A stretch of 64,000 nucleotides of DNA, taken from NCBI GenBank assembly GCA_003598065.1, contig QZKR01000028.1, forward strand, positions 62,001-126,000, given 5' to 3'. Origin of the DNA: Myxococcales bacterium. GTDB taxonomy: Bacteria > Myxococcota_A > SURF-8. Both the position numbers and the translations under genes were made by a program. This document shows, one piece after another, positions 37,536-46,146 of this stretch. The notes under the pieces are model-generated. The model searched no databases. It was not told the origin of the DNA and saw only the letters and a program-made list of their open reading frames with translations. Every line of letters starts with the position of its first letter. Positions within the stretch are counted from its first letter, which is position 1.

Positions 37536-38258
37536 TTAGCGCCGCATGAAACGCCAGTAGAGCCAGGCCGGGGCGAGCCGGCCGAGCGTCACGGCGAGAT
37601 GAACCGGCCAGGGGAAGTTGATGTGCAGGCGGCCGCGTTCGACACCGTCCAGGATGCGCCCGGCCGCCTTCGGCGCGGACCATAGAAACGGCATCGGGAA
37701 TTCGTTGTTCTGCGTCATCGGCGTGGCGATGAAGCCCGGATGAACCGTGACGAAGCGCAAGCCCGTCTTGTGGCAGGTGAGCCGCAGCGATTCGAAGGCG
37801 GTGGAAATCGCCGCCTTGCTCGCCGTGTAAGCCGCCGCGCCCGGCAGGCCGCGATAGCCGGCGAGGCTCGACGTGGCCGCGAAGGTTCCGCGCCCGCGCG
37901 CCGCCATCGGACCGAACAGCCCCTGAACGACGTTGAGCGCGCCGAAGTAATTGACGGCGAAAATGCGTTCGTGCAGCGAGACGTCGAAGGAGGTGGATCG
38001 CTCCAGGTCGCCGACGCCGGCGTTGCAGAAAGCGACGTCGGGAAGCTCCGGCAGGCCGCCCAGCGCGTCGAGGATCGAGGCCTTGTCGGCGACGTCGGCG
38101 GCGAGCGGTAAGAATGCTGCGCCGAGTTCGCGGGCCAGTTCGTCCAGCTTGTCCTTGCGCCGCGCCACGCCGTACACCTTGTGGCCGCGCGCCACGGCCT
38201 GTCTGGCCAACTGCTCGCCGATACCCGACGACGCGCCGGTGATGAGATAAATCGCCAT
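37536..38258 (-). CDS. short-chain dehydrogenase/reductase
   Basis: A 240-residue classical SDR. Cofactor motif GASSGIG (residues 8-14), NAGVG, and the catalytic Ser with Tyr-x3-Lys in AAYTASKAA. The C-terminal ~25 residues are hydrophobic and basic (WPVHLAVTLGRLAPAWLYW), suggesting membrane association, as in SDRs acting on lipids. It starts 27 bp after the second metal-permease gene and precedes the AttH-like lipoprotein. Substrate unknown. Confidence 0.9.
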   Translation of the reverse strand: MAIYLITGASSGIGEQLARQAVARGHKVYGVARRKDKLDELARELGAAFLPLAADVADKASILDALGGLPELPDVAFCNAGVGDLERSTSFDVSLHERIFAVNYFGALNVVQGLFGPMAARGRGTFAATSSLAGYRGLPGAAAYTASKAAISTAFESLRLTCHKTGLRFVTVHPGFIATPMTQNNEFPMPFLWSAPKAAGRILDGVERGRLHINFPWPVHLAVTLGRLAPAWLYWRFMRR

Positions 38259-38285
38259 GATGCCTCCTTGACGCCGCCGCGTTGT

Positions 38286-39575
38286 TCAGTTCTTTCCGAT
38301 CGGCCGGCCGTGCGGATCGGTTTCCGGGTGTTCCACATCCTCCGCCACGTCATGAACGATTTCTTCGCTCAGGTAATGCTCCATGCGGTCGGCGGGAGCG
38401 TGCAGATGATCGCTCGGCAGGGCGAAATGCTTCGCCAGGTAGCTTTCCCAAAGCCTGTGGCCGCGGATCAGCGTCCGGCCGCGTTCCAGGCCGCGCTCGG
38501 TGAGGGCGAGCGCCTCGCGCGCCTCCGCGACGAAGCCTTTCAAGGTCAGCCAGGCGACGGCGAAGCGGTTGACCCAGCCGCCGCCGAGCGCCGCGAAAGC
38601 GTCGGGCCTGGCCATCGGCTCGCCGGGCCGCAGTTCCTGATAGCGATACAAGAGGGCGACAACGTCTTCGATCACGATGCGGAAGGCGACGCGGGCCTGG
38701 AAGGCGAGCCGCGCCAGATAGCCGTGGCGCGGCGCGAAAAAGACGGCCAGCGCGAAATGGGCTCCGGCGGCGACGGCCATCATCCCGGCGACGGAGGTAT
38801 CCATCGCCCAGGCCGCTTCGCGGCCGAGAACGGCGGAGGAGACGCCGATCAGCGCCGCATACAGCATCATCCGGTCCAGCCGGTCGGTGAGCAGGTGCGC
38901 CGTGGCCGAAGGGACGATGAGCATCGCCACGACGAGAATCGAGCCCACCGCCTCGAAGGCCGCGACGGTGTAAAGGGCGACCATCGCCATCAGCAGCAGA
39001 TGAATCCGCTGCGCGTGGAAGCCGAGCGTCGTGGCGAGGTCGGCGTCGAAGGCGACGATTTTCAACTCTTTCCACAAGAGGAGAATGAAGGCGATCACGG
39101 CGAGCGCCGCCGCCGCCATGCCGAGCGTCACGCGCGGGATCTCCAGGCCGAAAACGGACGTCGTGTCCAGGGCCGCCGATTCGATGATGCCGTAGAGCAC
39201 GCAGCCGGGATCGAGGTCTACTTCGCTCGCGGCGCGGGAGATGAGCACGACGCCCAAGGCGAACAGCGAGGTGAAAACGACGCCCATCGCCGCGTCCTCG
39301 GGCACGTTGGCGTAACGGCGGATGAGTTCGGTGAGCAGGGCCGTGACGAGCCCGGCGACCAGCGCGCCGGCGAGCATCGGAAGCAGGTCGCGCGTGCCGG
39401 CGAGGATAAAGGCGGCGGCGAGGCCGGGGAGCACGGCGTGGCTGATCGCGTCGCCCAGCAAACTCATGCGGCGCAGGACAAGGTAGTTTCCCAAAAGCGC
39501 GCCCGTGGCGTTGACCAGCGCGCCGGTGACGACGATCCAGAAGGCGATGGAATCGAAGCCCAGAACCGTATCCAT
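38286..39575 (-). CDS. metal ABC permease fused to DtxR/MntR-like domain (2)
   Basis: A 429-residue protein. Residues 1-285 are a ZnuB/MntB-type permease with about eight helices (VLRRMSLLGDAISHAVLPG is the ATPase-contacting and gating block). Residues ~290-429 resemble the iron/manganese repressor DtxR/MntR: a degenerate winged helix (LALTERGLERGRTLI), then GHRLWESYL and ADRMEHYLSEE, ending DPHGRPI. His, Glu and His metal ligands of MntR are conserved, with Asp replacing Glu99. The domain should be cytosolic and could gate transport by metal status. Ten bp after the preceding permease, with which it probably forms the heterodimeric channel. Confidence 0.9.
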   Translation of the reverse strand: MDTVLGFDSIAFWIVVTGALVNATGALLGNYLVLRRMSLLGDAISHAVLPGLAAAFILAGTRDLLPMLAGALVAGLVTALLTELIRRYANVPEDAAMGVVFTSLFALGVVLISRAASEVDLDPGCVLYGIIESAALDTTSVFGLEIPRVTLGMAAAALAVIAFILLLWKELKIVAFDADLATTLGFHAQRIHLLLMAMVALYTVAAFEAVGSILVVAMLIVPSATAHLLTDRLDRMMLYAALIGVSSAVLGREAAWAMDTSVAGMMAVAAGAHFALAVFFAPRHGYLARLAFQARVAFRIVIEDVVALLYRYQELRPGEPMARPDAFAALGGGWVNRFAVAWLTLKGFVAEAREALALTERGLERGRTLIRGHRLWESYLAKHFALPSDHLHAPADRMEHYLSEEIVHDVAEDVEHPETDPHGRPIGKN

Positions 39576-39584
39576 CCGCCCTCC

Positions 39585-41006
39585 TTACCGGTCCTTCGGC
39601 GGCTCGGCCGCTTCGACGGGATGCACCGAGGTCGGCACGACCTCATCGGGCAGCTTGCCGCTTTCGCGCAACACAGTCTCGATGCGGTCGGCTATCTCCG
39701 GCGTCAAAACGTGCTCGATCTCGTCGGCGTCGCGGTCCACATGATCGGCGGCGATCGCCGCCTGCTCGACGAGATACAATTCCCACAGCCGATGGCGGCG
39801 CACGATTTCGGCCGCCGTTTCGACGCCGAGCGCCGTCAGCCGCACGGCGTCCCCGCCGGCCGTTTCCACCTCGCCGCGCCGTTTCGCGACAAACAGCAGC
39901 CATGCCGTCATCGCCGCCGACCATTTTCTCGCCCCGCGCAACGCCGACAGCCGCACGGCGGGGCGTTCGGGCAAGGTCCGTTCCGAGACTTCGTAGAGCG
40001 CGCGCAGCAGATGGTCGCGTCCCGCCTGCCAGGATGCCGCCGCCCGCTCGGCGAGGCGAGCGGCCACGCCGCGCCGGGGCGCGACGAGCATCGAGAGGAA
40101 GAAGAGACCCGCGCCGGCCAGGACGATCACCGCCCCGGCGGGGAGGTCGGCCGCGCGCGTCGAGACCCAGGTGCCGGTGACGCCGGTCAGCAGGCCGAAC
40201 AGGCCGGCCAGGACAAGCAGCGTCGAGAGGCGGTCGGTCCAGAAGCGGGCCGAGATGCCGGGCAGGATGACCAGCGCCGCCATCAGCACCACGCCCACGG
40301 CCGGCAGGCCGATGATCACCGTCGCCACGAGCAGGGCCATCAGCACGCCGTCGATCAGCAGCACGGGCCAGCCCTGGACGGCCGCGAAGGAGGGGTCGAA
40401 GCCGATCAATTTGAATTCCTTGTGCAGAAGCGCCACGATCAAAACGACGTTCGCGGCGACCACGGCGATCAGGAACAGATCCTGGCTCACCATGCCGGCG
40501 GTTTTCCCCAACAAGAAGGAATCGAGGCCGGCCTGCTGGCCCGAGGGATCGTCCTGGATGATGCGGCTCATGACGATGCCCAGGCCGTAGAACACGGACA
40601 AAACGATGCCGATCGCGGCGTCGGACTTGATGCGGGTGTGGCGTTGCAGCCAGGCGATGACGAACACGCCGAGCAGGCCGGAAAGCGTCGCTCCCAAAAG
40701 CATCCCCTCGAACTGGCGAGTGCCGAGGACGAAGAAGGCCGCGCACAGTCCCGGCAGGGCGGCATGGGAAACGGCGTCGCCGATGAGCGAGCGGCGGCGC
40801 AGCACGGCGAAAGCGCCGACGACGCCCGAGGCGAGGCCGAGCAGGCCCGTCCCGAGCAGAACGAGGAAGGTGTTGTAGGGCAGGCCGAGAATTCGCGCCA
40901 TTCCCTGCACGCCCGTCTGAATCGTCTCCGGACCGGCGGCCGCATAGAAGACGGCTTCCGCGACGATCGCGGCGGCGAAAATGGCGATGGCCAGGCCGTG
41001 CCGCAT
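39585..41006 (-). CDS. metal ABC permease fused to DtxR/MntR-like domain (1)
   Basis: A 473-residue permease with the same architecture as its downstream partner. The transmembrane part has FAVLRRRSLIGDAVSHAALPG and about eight to nine helices up to ~305. The C-terminal part has a winged-helix remnant (RLTALGVETAAEIV), RRHRLWELYL and ADEIEHVLTPE, ending in an acidic/Pro tail. MntR-type ligands correspond to His, Asp (for Glu99), Glu and His. An N-terminal recognition helix of a DNA-binding domain is not evident, so direct transcription control is doubtful; allosteric control is inferred. Ten bp from the ATPase gene upstream. Confidence 0.9.
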   Translation of the reverse strand: MRHGLAIAIFAAAIVAEAVFYAAAGPETIQTGVQGMARILGLPYNTFLVLLGTGLLGLASGVVGAFAVLRRRSLIGDAVSHAALPGLCAAFFVLGTRQFEGMLLGATLSGLLGVFVIAWLQRHTRIKSDAAIGIVLSVFYGLGIVMSRIIQDDPSGQQAGLDSFLLGKTAGMVSQDLFLIAVVAANVVLIVALLHKEFKLIGFDPSFAAVQGWPVLLIDGVLMALLVATVIIGLPAVGVVLMAALVILPGISARFWTDRLSTLLVLAGLFGLLTGVTGTWVSTRAADLPAGAVIVLAGAGLFFLSMLVAPRRGVAARLAERAAASWQAGRDHLLRALYEVSERTLPERPAVRLSALRGARKWSAAMTAWLLFVAKRRGEVETAGGDAVRLTALGVETAAEIVRRHRLWELYLVEQAAIAADHVDRDADEIEHVLTPEIADRIETVLRESGKLPDEVVPTSVHPVEAAEPPKDR

Positions 41007-41015
41007 CGCCGCTCC

Positions 41016-41807
41016 CTAGCGCCGCGCCTGGCGCACGGCTTCGGCCGCCTGATCCAGAAGCGAAAGCCGGCCGCCGTAGGTTTTCTGCAGGTTCTCGTCC
41101 GTGAACGCCTCCGCCACCGGGCCGTTGGCCACGACGCGCATGTTCAGGAGAATGACGTGATCGAAGTAATCGCGCACCGTCTGCAGCGTGTGATGGACGA
41201 CGAGCACCGTCTTGCCCGCCCGTTTGAGGTCGGAGAGCACGGCGAGGATCGCCTTTTCGGTCGCCGCATCGACGCCGGCGAAAGGCTCGTCCATGAAGTA
41301 GAGCCGGGCGTCCTGGGCGAGGGCCCGGGCGAGAAAGACGCGCTGCTGCTGGCCGCCCGACAACTGGCTGATCTGGCGGTCGGCGAGGTCGGCCATGCCG
41401 ACCTTGGCGAGACAGTCGCGGGCGACGTCGCGGTCGGCCCGCCGGACGCGGCGGAACCAGCCGATGTGGCCGTAACGGCCCATCAGCACGACGTCCAGGG
41501 CGCTCACGGGAAAATCCCAATCGACGGACTCGCGCTGCGGCACGTAGCCCACCAGCTTGCGCTGCGTTTCATAGGGCCGGCCGTAAATGTCCACGCGTCC
41601 CGAGGCGCGCGGCACGAGGCCGAGTATGGCCTTGATCAAGGTGCTTTTGCCCGCGCCGTTGGGGCCCAGGATGGCGATCAGCCGGCTTTCCGGCACGGTC
41701 AGGTCGATGTCCCACAACACCGGCTTGCGGTGGTAGGCCACCGTCATGTCGTGGACTTCGAGAGGCGGCGGCGAAACGGCCAAAATTGCCGCGTTCGGCG
41801 TTTGCAT
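41016..41807 (-). CDS. Mn/Zn-type ABC transporter ATPase
   Basis: A 263-residue ATP-binding subunit of a cluster 9 (zinc, manganese, iron) importer. Walker A is GPNGAGKST, Q-loop GYVPQRES, signature LSGGQQQRV, Walker B LYFMDEPFAGVD, and H-loop VVHHTL. It energises import through the two fused permeases downstream and follows the binding lipoprotein by 9 bp. Confidence 0.95.
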   Translation of the reverse strand: MQTPNAAILAVSPPPLEVHDMTVAYHRKPVLWDIDLTVPESRLIAILGPNGAGKSTLIKAILGLVPRASGRVDIYGRPYETQRKLVGYVPQRESVDWDFPVSALDVVLMGRYGHIGWFRRVRRADRDVARDCLAKVGMADLADRQISQLSGGQQQRVFLARALAQDARLYFMDEPFAGVDAATEKAILAVLSDLKRAGKTVLVVHHTLQTVRDYFDHVILLNMRVVANGPVAEAFTDENLQKTYGGRLSLLDQAAEAVRQARR

Positions 41808-41816
41808 ATCGAAACC

Positions 41817-42764
41817 TCACTTCAAGGCGGCGACGATCGTCCGCACGTTGTGGCGCACCATGCCGATGTAGGTTCCCTCCGGCGTGCCCTCCGCGCCCAT
41901 GGCGTCGGAGTAGAGTTCGCCGCCGACCCGCATGGCGTGGCCGCGCGCCCGGCAGCCTTCGACCAGCGCCTCGATGTTTTTTTTCGGGACGCTGGATTCG
42001 ACGAAGACGGCCTTGATTCCCCGCTGCGCGAGGAGCTCCACGAGGTCGTTGACTTCCTTCACGCCGGCCTCGTCCTCGGTGCTGATCCCCTGGATGCCGC
42101 GCACTTCCACGTCGTAGGCCCGGCCGAAATAGCCGAAGGCGTCGTGCGCCGTGACCAGAACGCGCCGCTCTTTGGGAATGCCCGCCAGTTCACTTTTACA
42201 CCAGGCGTGCAGCTCGCCAAGCTCCGCCAGGAGCGCGGCGGCGTTGGCGGTGAACATTTCCTTTTTCGCCGGCCCGCGCTCGATCAGTGCGTCGCGGATG
42301 CGCTCGGCCGCCTTCATCCACAGCGTCACGTCGAACCAGACGTGCGGGTCCGGATTGCCGGCGAAACTTTCGGGGAAGCGCAGCGAGGCATGGTCGATGG
42401 CTTCCGTCACGGCCGCGACGGGCTTCCGTTTGGCGAGGATCTTCAGGACGTCGCCGAGTTTTCCTTCCAGGTGCAGGCCGTTGTAAAGCACGACGTCGGC
42501 GTGGGCCAGAAGACGGACGTCCTTCTCGCGAGCTTTGTAGAGATGGGGGTCGGTGCCGGGGCCCATCAGCGTTTTGACCGTGGCCGCGTCGCCGGCGATA
42601 CGGCGGGCGAGATCGGCGATCATGCCGGTGGTGGCGACGACGGCGATCGTTCCCGGCGCAACCGTGTTCTCCGCGCCCTCGGTTTCTTTCGCCGAGCAGG
42701 CGGCCGCCAGCAGCGGCAAAACCACGGCCAGCGCGATAAGCACGAAGCGCCATCGGAACGGCAT
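41817..42764 (-). CDS. Mn/Zn ABC transporter substrate-binding lipoprotein (TroA family)
   Basis: A 315-residue cluster 9 binding protein. Lipobox is LLAAAC; metal ligands appear in TDPHLYK, DPHVWFD, TAHDAFGYF and a late acidic residue in GGELYSDAM. There is no long His-rich loop of the ZnuA kind, which mildly favours manganese or iron over zinc, but this is inference. GGGGAGA precedes ATG 42764. First gene of the metal-uptake run; the upstream gap of 87 bp could hold its own promoter. Confidence 0.93.
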   Translation of the reverse strand: MPFRWRFVLIALAVVLPLLAAACSAKETEGAENTVAPGTIAVVATTGMIADLARRIAGDAATVKTLMGPGTDPHLYKAREKDVRLLAHADVVLYNGLHLEGKLGDVLKILAKRKPVAAVTEAIDHASLRFPESFAGNPDPHVWFDVTLWMKAAERIRDALIERGPAKKEMFTANAAALLAELGELHAWCKSELAGIPKERRVLVTAHDAFGYFGRAYDVEVRGIQGISTEDEAGVKEVNDLVELLAQRGIKAVFVESSVPKKNIEALVEGCRARGHAMRVGGELYSDAMGAEGTPEGTYIGMVRHNVRTIVAALK

Positions 42765-42798
42765 GAAATTCTCCCCAGCGCATCGACAAGGCGCGCAT

Positions 42799-42816
42799 AG
42801 TGTATCAGAAAGACAC
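42799..42816 (-). promoter_or_regulatory. possible metal-regulated promoter of the ABC operon
   Basis: An extended -10 (TGA-TACACT on the minus strand, hexamer at 42799-42804) overlaps a GTGT-N9-ACAC inverted repeat (42800-42816). The overlap would suit an MntR/DtxR-like repressor, but the symmetry is weak. Confidence 0.25.
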
Positions 42817-42851
42817 CCTCCCGGACCATAGCGATAAACAAATCGGGAAAT

Positions 42852-44003
42852 CTATCGGGTTGACCGGGGTTCGGCGGGAAGCTCCCGCTCCATCGCCTCC
42901 CACAGCCCCGGCAGGTCGGCGAGGACGCGCTCGGCGAGCGGACGCGGGTCCGTCGCGGCGAGGGCGCTGCGCCAGTCGTCCTGGCAGGCGCAGGCCAGGG
43001 CGTCGAAAACGGACGCGTCGAGCGTGCGGTTGTAAACATCCAGCAGCCGCTCGCGGACGAAGCCGTCGCAACGGCCGCAGTTGTGGGGCAGGGCGATCGG
43101 CCGCGGCAGGTGGGCGAAGGGACTCACGTACACCGGCGTCGGCGCGACGCGGCGCAGGATCTCGACGAGACTCCACAGCCACGGCAAGCGGTAGCGGCCG
43201 GTCGTCCACAACAAGTGCAGGAGCGTGTGACGCTGGATCGTCAGCGGCTCGAAGTGAATTTCCGCCGCGCCGAGCGATTCCGCAAGCTTGATCGCCGCCA
43301 CGGCGTCGTCGAGCATTTCCGCTTCGGTGAGCCAGGGCGGCTTGGCCAGCACGTACAACCTGAGCATCGCATTATCGCGCACGACGCGGCAGGCGGCGGC
43401 GAAGGCGTCGAGCGTCGCGCCCTTGTGCACGCAAAGCGCCAGCACGTCGGCGCGGGCCGTTTCCATACCCAGCGCCACGGCGAGCCGTCGGTCCGCTAGC
43501 CGCTTTTTTATTCGCCCCAGCCGCGAAGCCGACACGAACTCGGCGCGCGTTTCGATCGCCACTTCGCGGATGCGCGGCTCGGCGGCGATCGAGGCCAGAA
43601 TGCGGTCGAGCGCGGCGTCGGGCAGCTCCTCTTTGTTGAGGATGGACCCGCCGTTGTAAAGGCAAAGCATGGGGAAGCGCGCCCAGTCCACTTTCGCGAA
43701 GGCGGTTTCGAACTGGGCGACGAGCCGCTCGGGGTCGGGACGGGCTTCCAGGCACGCGCCGGCGTAATGGCCGCACATCGTGCAGCCGCCGCCGCGCCGC
43801 GTCCAGGCGCAGCCGACCGAACGCAGGGTGATGACGGCGCGCGGCACGATTTGTCCATCGAGCCAGCCGAAGCGCGTCAGGTCGAGGTCGCCGGCGACGA
43901 TCGAAGCATGGGGAACGCGGGGCGTGCGCCGCCGCAACTCGGCGAGGAAGACGTCGAGTCCGGATAAGGCCTCGGTGAATTGTTTGTCCGCCTGCACCGC
44001 CAT
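42852..44003 (-). CDS. radical SAM protein, TIGR01210-like
   Basis: A 383-residue radical SAM protein. The cluster motif is C-x8-C-x2-C in CAWTRRGGGCTMCGHY; CLYNGGSILN and VAIETRAEF continue the barrel, and ALGMETARADVL is a glycine/glutamate block. The pattern resembles TIGR01210 enzymes, whose archaeal members make archaeosine with a partner protein; a bacterial function is not established. A further Cys group (NCGRCDGF, ACACQ) near the C-terminus may bind a second metal. ATG 44003 follows AAAGGAG. Same strand as the metal ABC genes, 87 bp upstream of them. Confidence 0.78.
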   Translation of the reverse strand: MAVQADKQFTEALSGLDVFLAELRRRTPRVPHASIVAGDLDLTRFGWLDGQIVPRAVITLRSVGCAWTRRGGGCTMCGHYAGACLEARPDPERLVAQFETAFAKVDWARFPMLCLYNGGSILNKEELPDAALDRILASIAAEPRIREVAIETRAEFVSASRLGRIKKRLADRRLAVALGMETARADVLALCVHKGATLDAFAAACRVVRDNAMLRLYVLAKPPWLTEAEMLDDAVAAIKLAESLGAAEIHFEPLTIQRHTLLHLLWTTGRYRLPWLWSLVEILRRVAPTPVYVSPFAHLPRPIALPHNCGRCDGFVRERLLDVYNRTLDASVFDALACACQDDWRSALAATDPRPLAERVLADLPGLWEAMERELPAEPRSTR

Positions 44004-44069
44004 GCGGTCTCCTTTCAAGGGCCCGCATTGTAGCCAAGCGCCCTGTCGGCGTCCAGGGCCTTAAAACAG

Positions 44070-44097
44070 AAAAGCCCCCCGACCGCCGCCGGGGGGC
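44070..44097 (-). terminator. intrinsic terminator of the LPP20-like gene
   Basis: Stem GCCCCCCG (44074-44081) with CGGGGGGC (44090-44097), loop of eight bases; read leftward the hairpin ends in TTTT followed by CTGTTTT. Confidence 0.8.
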
Positions 44098-44121
44098 TTC
44101 GATCCGTTTGAATCGGCTGGC

Positions 44122-44751
44122 TTACTCGGGCTGGGGAGTTTCGCCGCGCTCCTTGGCGACGGCCTTGTCCAGGTCCTGGAACGCCTTGGCGGCGTTGGCC
44201 TCGACGAAGGCTCGCACCTGGGCGTCCAGCGCCTGCATCTCGGCGAGCGATTTCTTGAAGGTTTCCAGGTCGAGTTCGACCAGAGCGTAGAGCGTGCCGC
44301 TGTTGGACACCCAGGAGTCGGCCATCCGCGAGCCGGCGAGCGACATGTCGGTGATCTGCTTCGAGGTGTCGGAGACGTACTGCTCGTCGTCGGCCGCCTT
44401 GCCGAACTGCCCGCCGCCCGTGACGTTGGCCTGGTAGTCTTTCAGGAGCGCCTGAACCTTGAGGTTGAGCTGGCGGGCGATTTCCGTCCGTCCCCGGCCG
44501 ACGGCGGCCGAGCGGGCCATGGCGATGTTGGCCGTCGAGCCGGCCGAACCCACGGCGCAGATGCGTTCTTCGGCCTTGTCGTCGTCCCAGTAGTCGCGGC
44601 AGTCCTTGAATACCCAATCGGGCGCGCCTTCCAGCTCGTTCTTGATCGCATTGCCCGGCGGTTCGGGCTTGGGATTGGAGCAGCCGCCAACGGCGACCAG
44701 GGCGGCCAGGGCTAAAAGAATCAGCACCGTCGTCCACGAATTCCGGAGCAT
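44122..44751 (-). CDS. LPP20-like lipoprotein
   Basis: A 209-residue lipoprotein with lipobox AVGGC at residues 20-24. The mature part (ERICAVGSAGSTANIAMARSAA, then ARQLNLKVQALL, later YVSDTSKQIT) follows the pattern of LPP20-family lipoproteins, where an alpha/beta domain begins with a GxA-rich strand and helix. Function of the family is unclear; members are outer-membrane proteins, some linked to flagella. ATG 44751 is supported by GGAGGAAAACT. Monocistronic with its own terminator. Confidence 0.78.
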   Translation of the reverse strand: MLRNSWTTVLILLALAALVAVGGCSNPKPEPPGNAIKNELEGAPDWVFKDCRDYWDDDKAEERICAVGSAGSTANIAMARSAAVGRGRTEIARQLNLKVQALLKDYQANVTGGGQFGKAADDEQYVSDTSKQITDMSLAGSRMADSWVSNSGTLYALVELDLETFKKSLAEMQALDAQVRAFVEANAAKAFQDLDKAVAKERGETPQPE

Positions 44752-44964
44752 AGTTTTCCTCCTCGTCGAGGCATCGAACCGTTCCTGCCCGTCTTGCGTC
44801 ATCGCGAAATCCAAGACGCAAAACGACCCAACTGCCCTTTTTCCCCTCGGTGGCCTTGTGGAAGGGACGGGTAAAGCCTATGCGATTTGGGGCGCGGCGT
44901 CAAGATACGCTGACGACAATACGCTGAACACATCCGCAACCATAAGGGAAGACAGTTTTATCGA

Positions 44965-45921
44965 TCAGAGGCCGCCGATCAGCGTCTTCGCCAGCGCCTC
45001 CGCCGTCGCCGGGTTTCTCTTCATCTCCGTTCGCTTGCGTTCGCTGATTTCGATGTGGATGAAGGTGTGGCCCAGCTTGCGGACCGCTTTGCCCTGGATG
45101 CTGGTCGTGCCGCCAAGCTGCCGGATCGTCGCCGGATAGACGCGCACCGCCTTCGCGCCGTAGGCCTTCAACAAGGCCTCGGCGGCCTGGGCGAAAATCG
45201 GGTTCTGAACCTTCCTGCCGCCCGGACTGACGATGAAGTCGATATCCTTGTCATCGACATTGTCCGCCGCAAACCCGTGGATCTGGATGAATACGGCATT
45301 TTTCAGCGTATGCGCCGCCGCTAGAGTCAAATCCTGAAACAGCGTCTCGGGATTATGCGAAAGATCCCACGGACTGCCGAGAAACGGCTCCTGGCCGGGT
45401 TCGCCGTAGCGCAGCCAGTCGGCGAAAAAGGCGGCGCGGACGGGCTGCGCCGCGAAGATATGTTTTGTAAGCACGTCGGTGTGCAGGTCGAAAATTGCGT
45501 GCGGGGCCTGGAGGACGACTTCGCGCGCCAGTTTGCCGGTGCGGATCAGGTAATAGCCGCCGCCGGCCTGATCGGCGGTCATTTCCAGAATCAGCCAATG
45601 CCCCTCCGGACCCCGGTATTCGCCGAGCTGGTAGCCCGCGCCGGCCAGTTCGGCGTCGAGCGCCTTGACCTTCGCCGCATCGAGCGCCGCCGCGTTTTCG
45701 AGCAACTTCCGGAAGGTCTGCGCGATGCGCTGACGCCGGGCGGCGTCGGGCGGAGCATAGGTTTTATTCCGCCAACGCATCTCGACCTCCTTGGCGGCGT
45801 TCGGCCGTTGCCGCTCGGCGGGCAGCCACAAGCCGGACGCCGGCGGCGCGGCCAGAGCGCCGGCGGACATCGCCGCAACGAAAAATACCGCCGTAAAAAC
45901 CACAAGCAGCCGTAAGCTCAT
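44965..45921 (-). CDS. exported protein of unknown function
   Basis: A 318-residue exported protein. The signal peptide (RLLVVFTAVFFVAAMSAGALA) ends near residue 25. The mature domain has well-spaced His and acidic blocks: LQAPHAIFDLHTDVL, AAAHTLKN, FIQIHGF and GHTFIHIEISE. These suggest a zinc hydrolase of N-formylglutamate-amidohydrolase or poly-gamma-glutamate-hydrolase type, but I cannot assign a family. The start at 45921 is chosen for the signal peptide; a weak AAGGG is about ten bases upstream, and a longer reading has no ribosome binding site. Divergent from the MBOAT gene. Confidence 0.7.
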   Translation of the reverse strand: MSLRLLVVFTAVFFVAAMSAGALAAPPASGLWLPAERQRPNAAKEVEMRWRNKTYAPPDAARRQRIAQTFRKLLENAAALDAAKVKALDAELAGAGYQLGEYRGPEGHWLILEMTADQAGGGYYLIRTGKLAREVVLQAPHAIFDLHTDVLTKHIFAAQPVRAAFFADWLRYGEPGQEPFLGSPWDLSHNPETLFQDLTLAAAHTLKNAVFIQIHGFAADNVDDKDIDFIVSPGGRKVQNPIFAQAAEALLKAYGAKAVRVYPATIRQLGGTTSIQGKAVRKLGHTFIHIEISERKRTEMKRNPATAEALAKTLIGGL

Positions 45922-46017
45922 GCGTCGGACCCTTCCGGGCGATGCCTCTTCGCACATTGGCGCACGGATTTTCATTTTCCTTTTCCGTTGCAGGTTTGGC
46001 AACAACTCTTTCCGCAT

Positions 46018-46047
46018 TTGCGCGGCCAGACTCTGCTATGCTATACA
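46018..46047 (+). promoter_or_regulatory. possible promoter for the MBOAT gene
   Basis: TTGCGC at 46018-46023 and TATACA at 46042-46047 (18-bp spacing, with TG one base before the -10 as an extended element). Leader of about 90 nt. Confidence 0.4.
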
Positions 46048-46146
46048 GTACGACCATACCCGCAAACCTCCGGGCGCATCGGAGTTGCGACACCGCGCGG
46101 ACAGGAATGGGGGGACAACTGACAAGCGGCGTGAGAGACCGTTCGG

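Noticed and set aside
38181-42800. 1539-codon open frame on the plus strand
   Set aside because: It lies antisense to the whole metal ABC operon, whose proteins are clear. The long frame is a by-product of GC-rich codon use; its product is low in complexity with no family motif.
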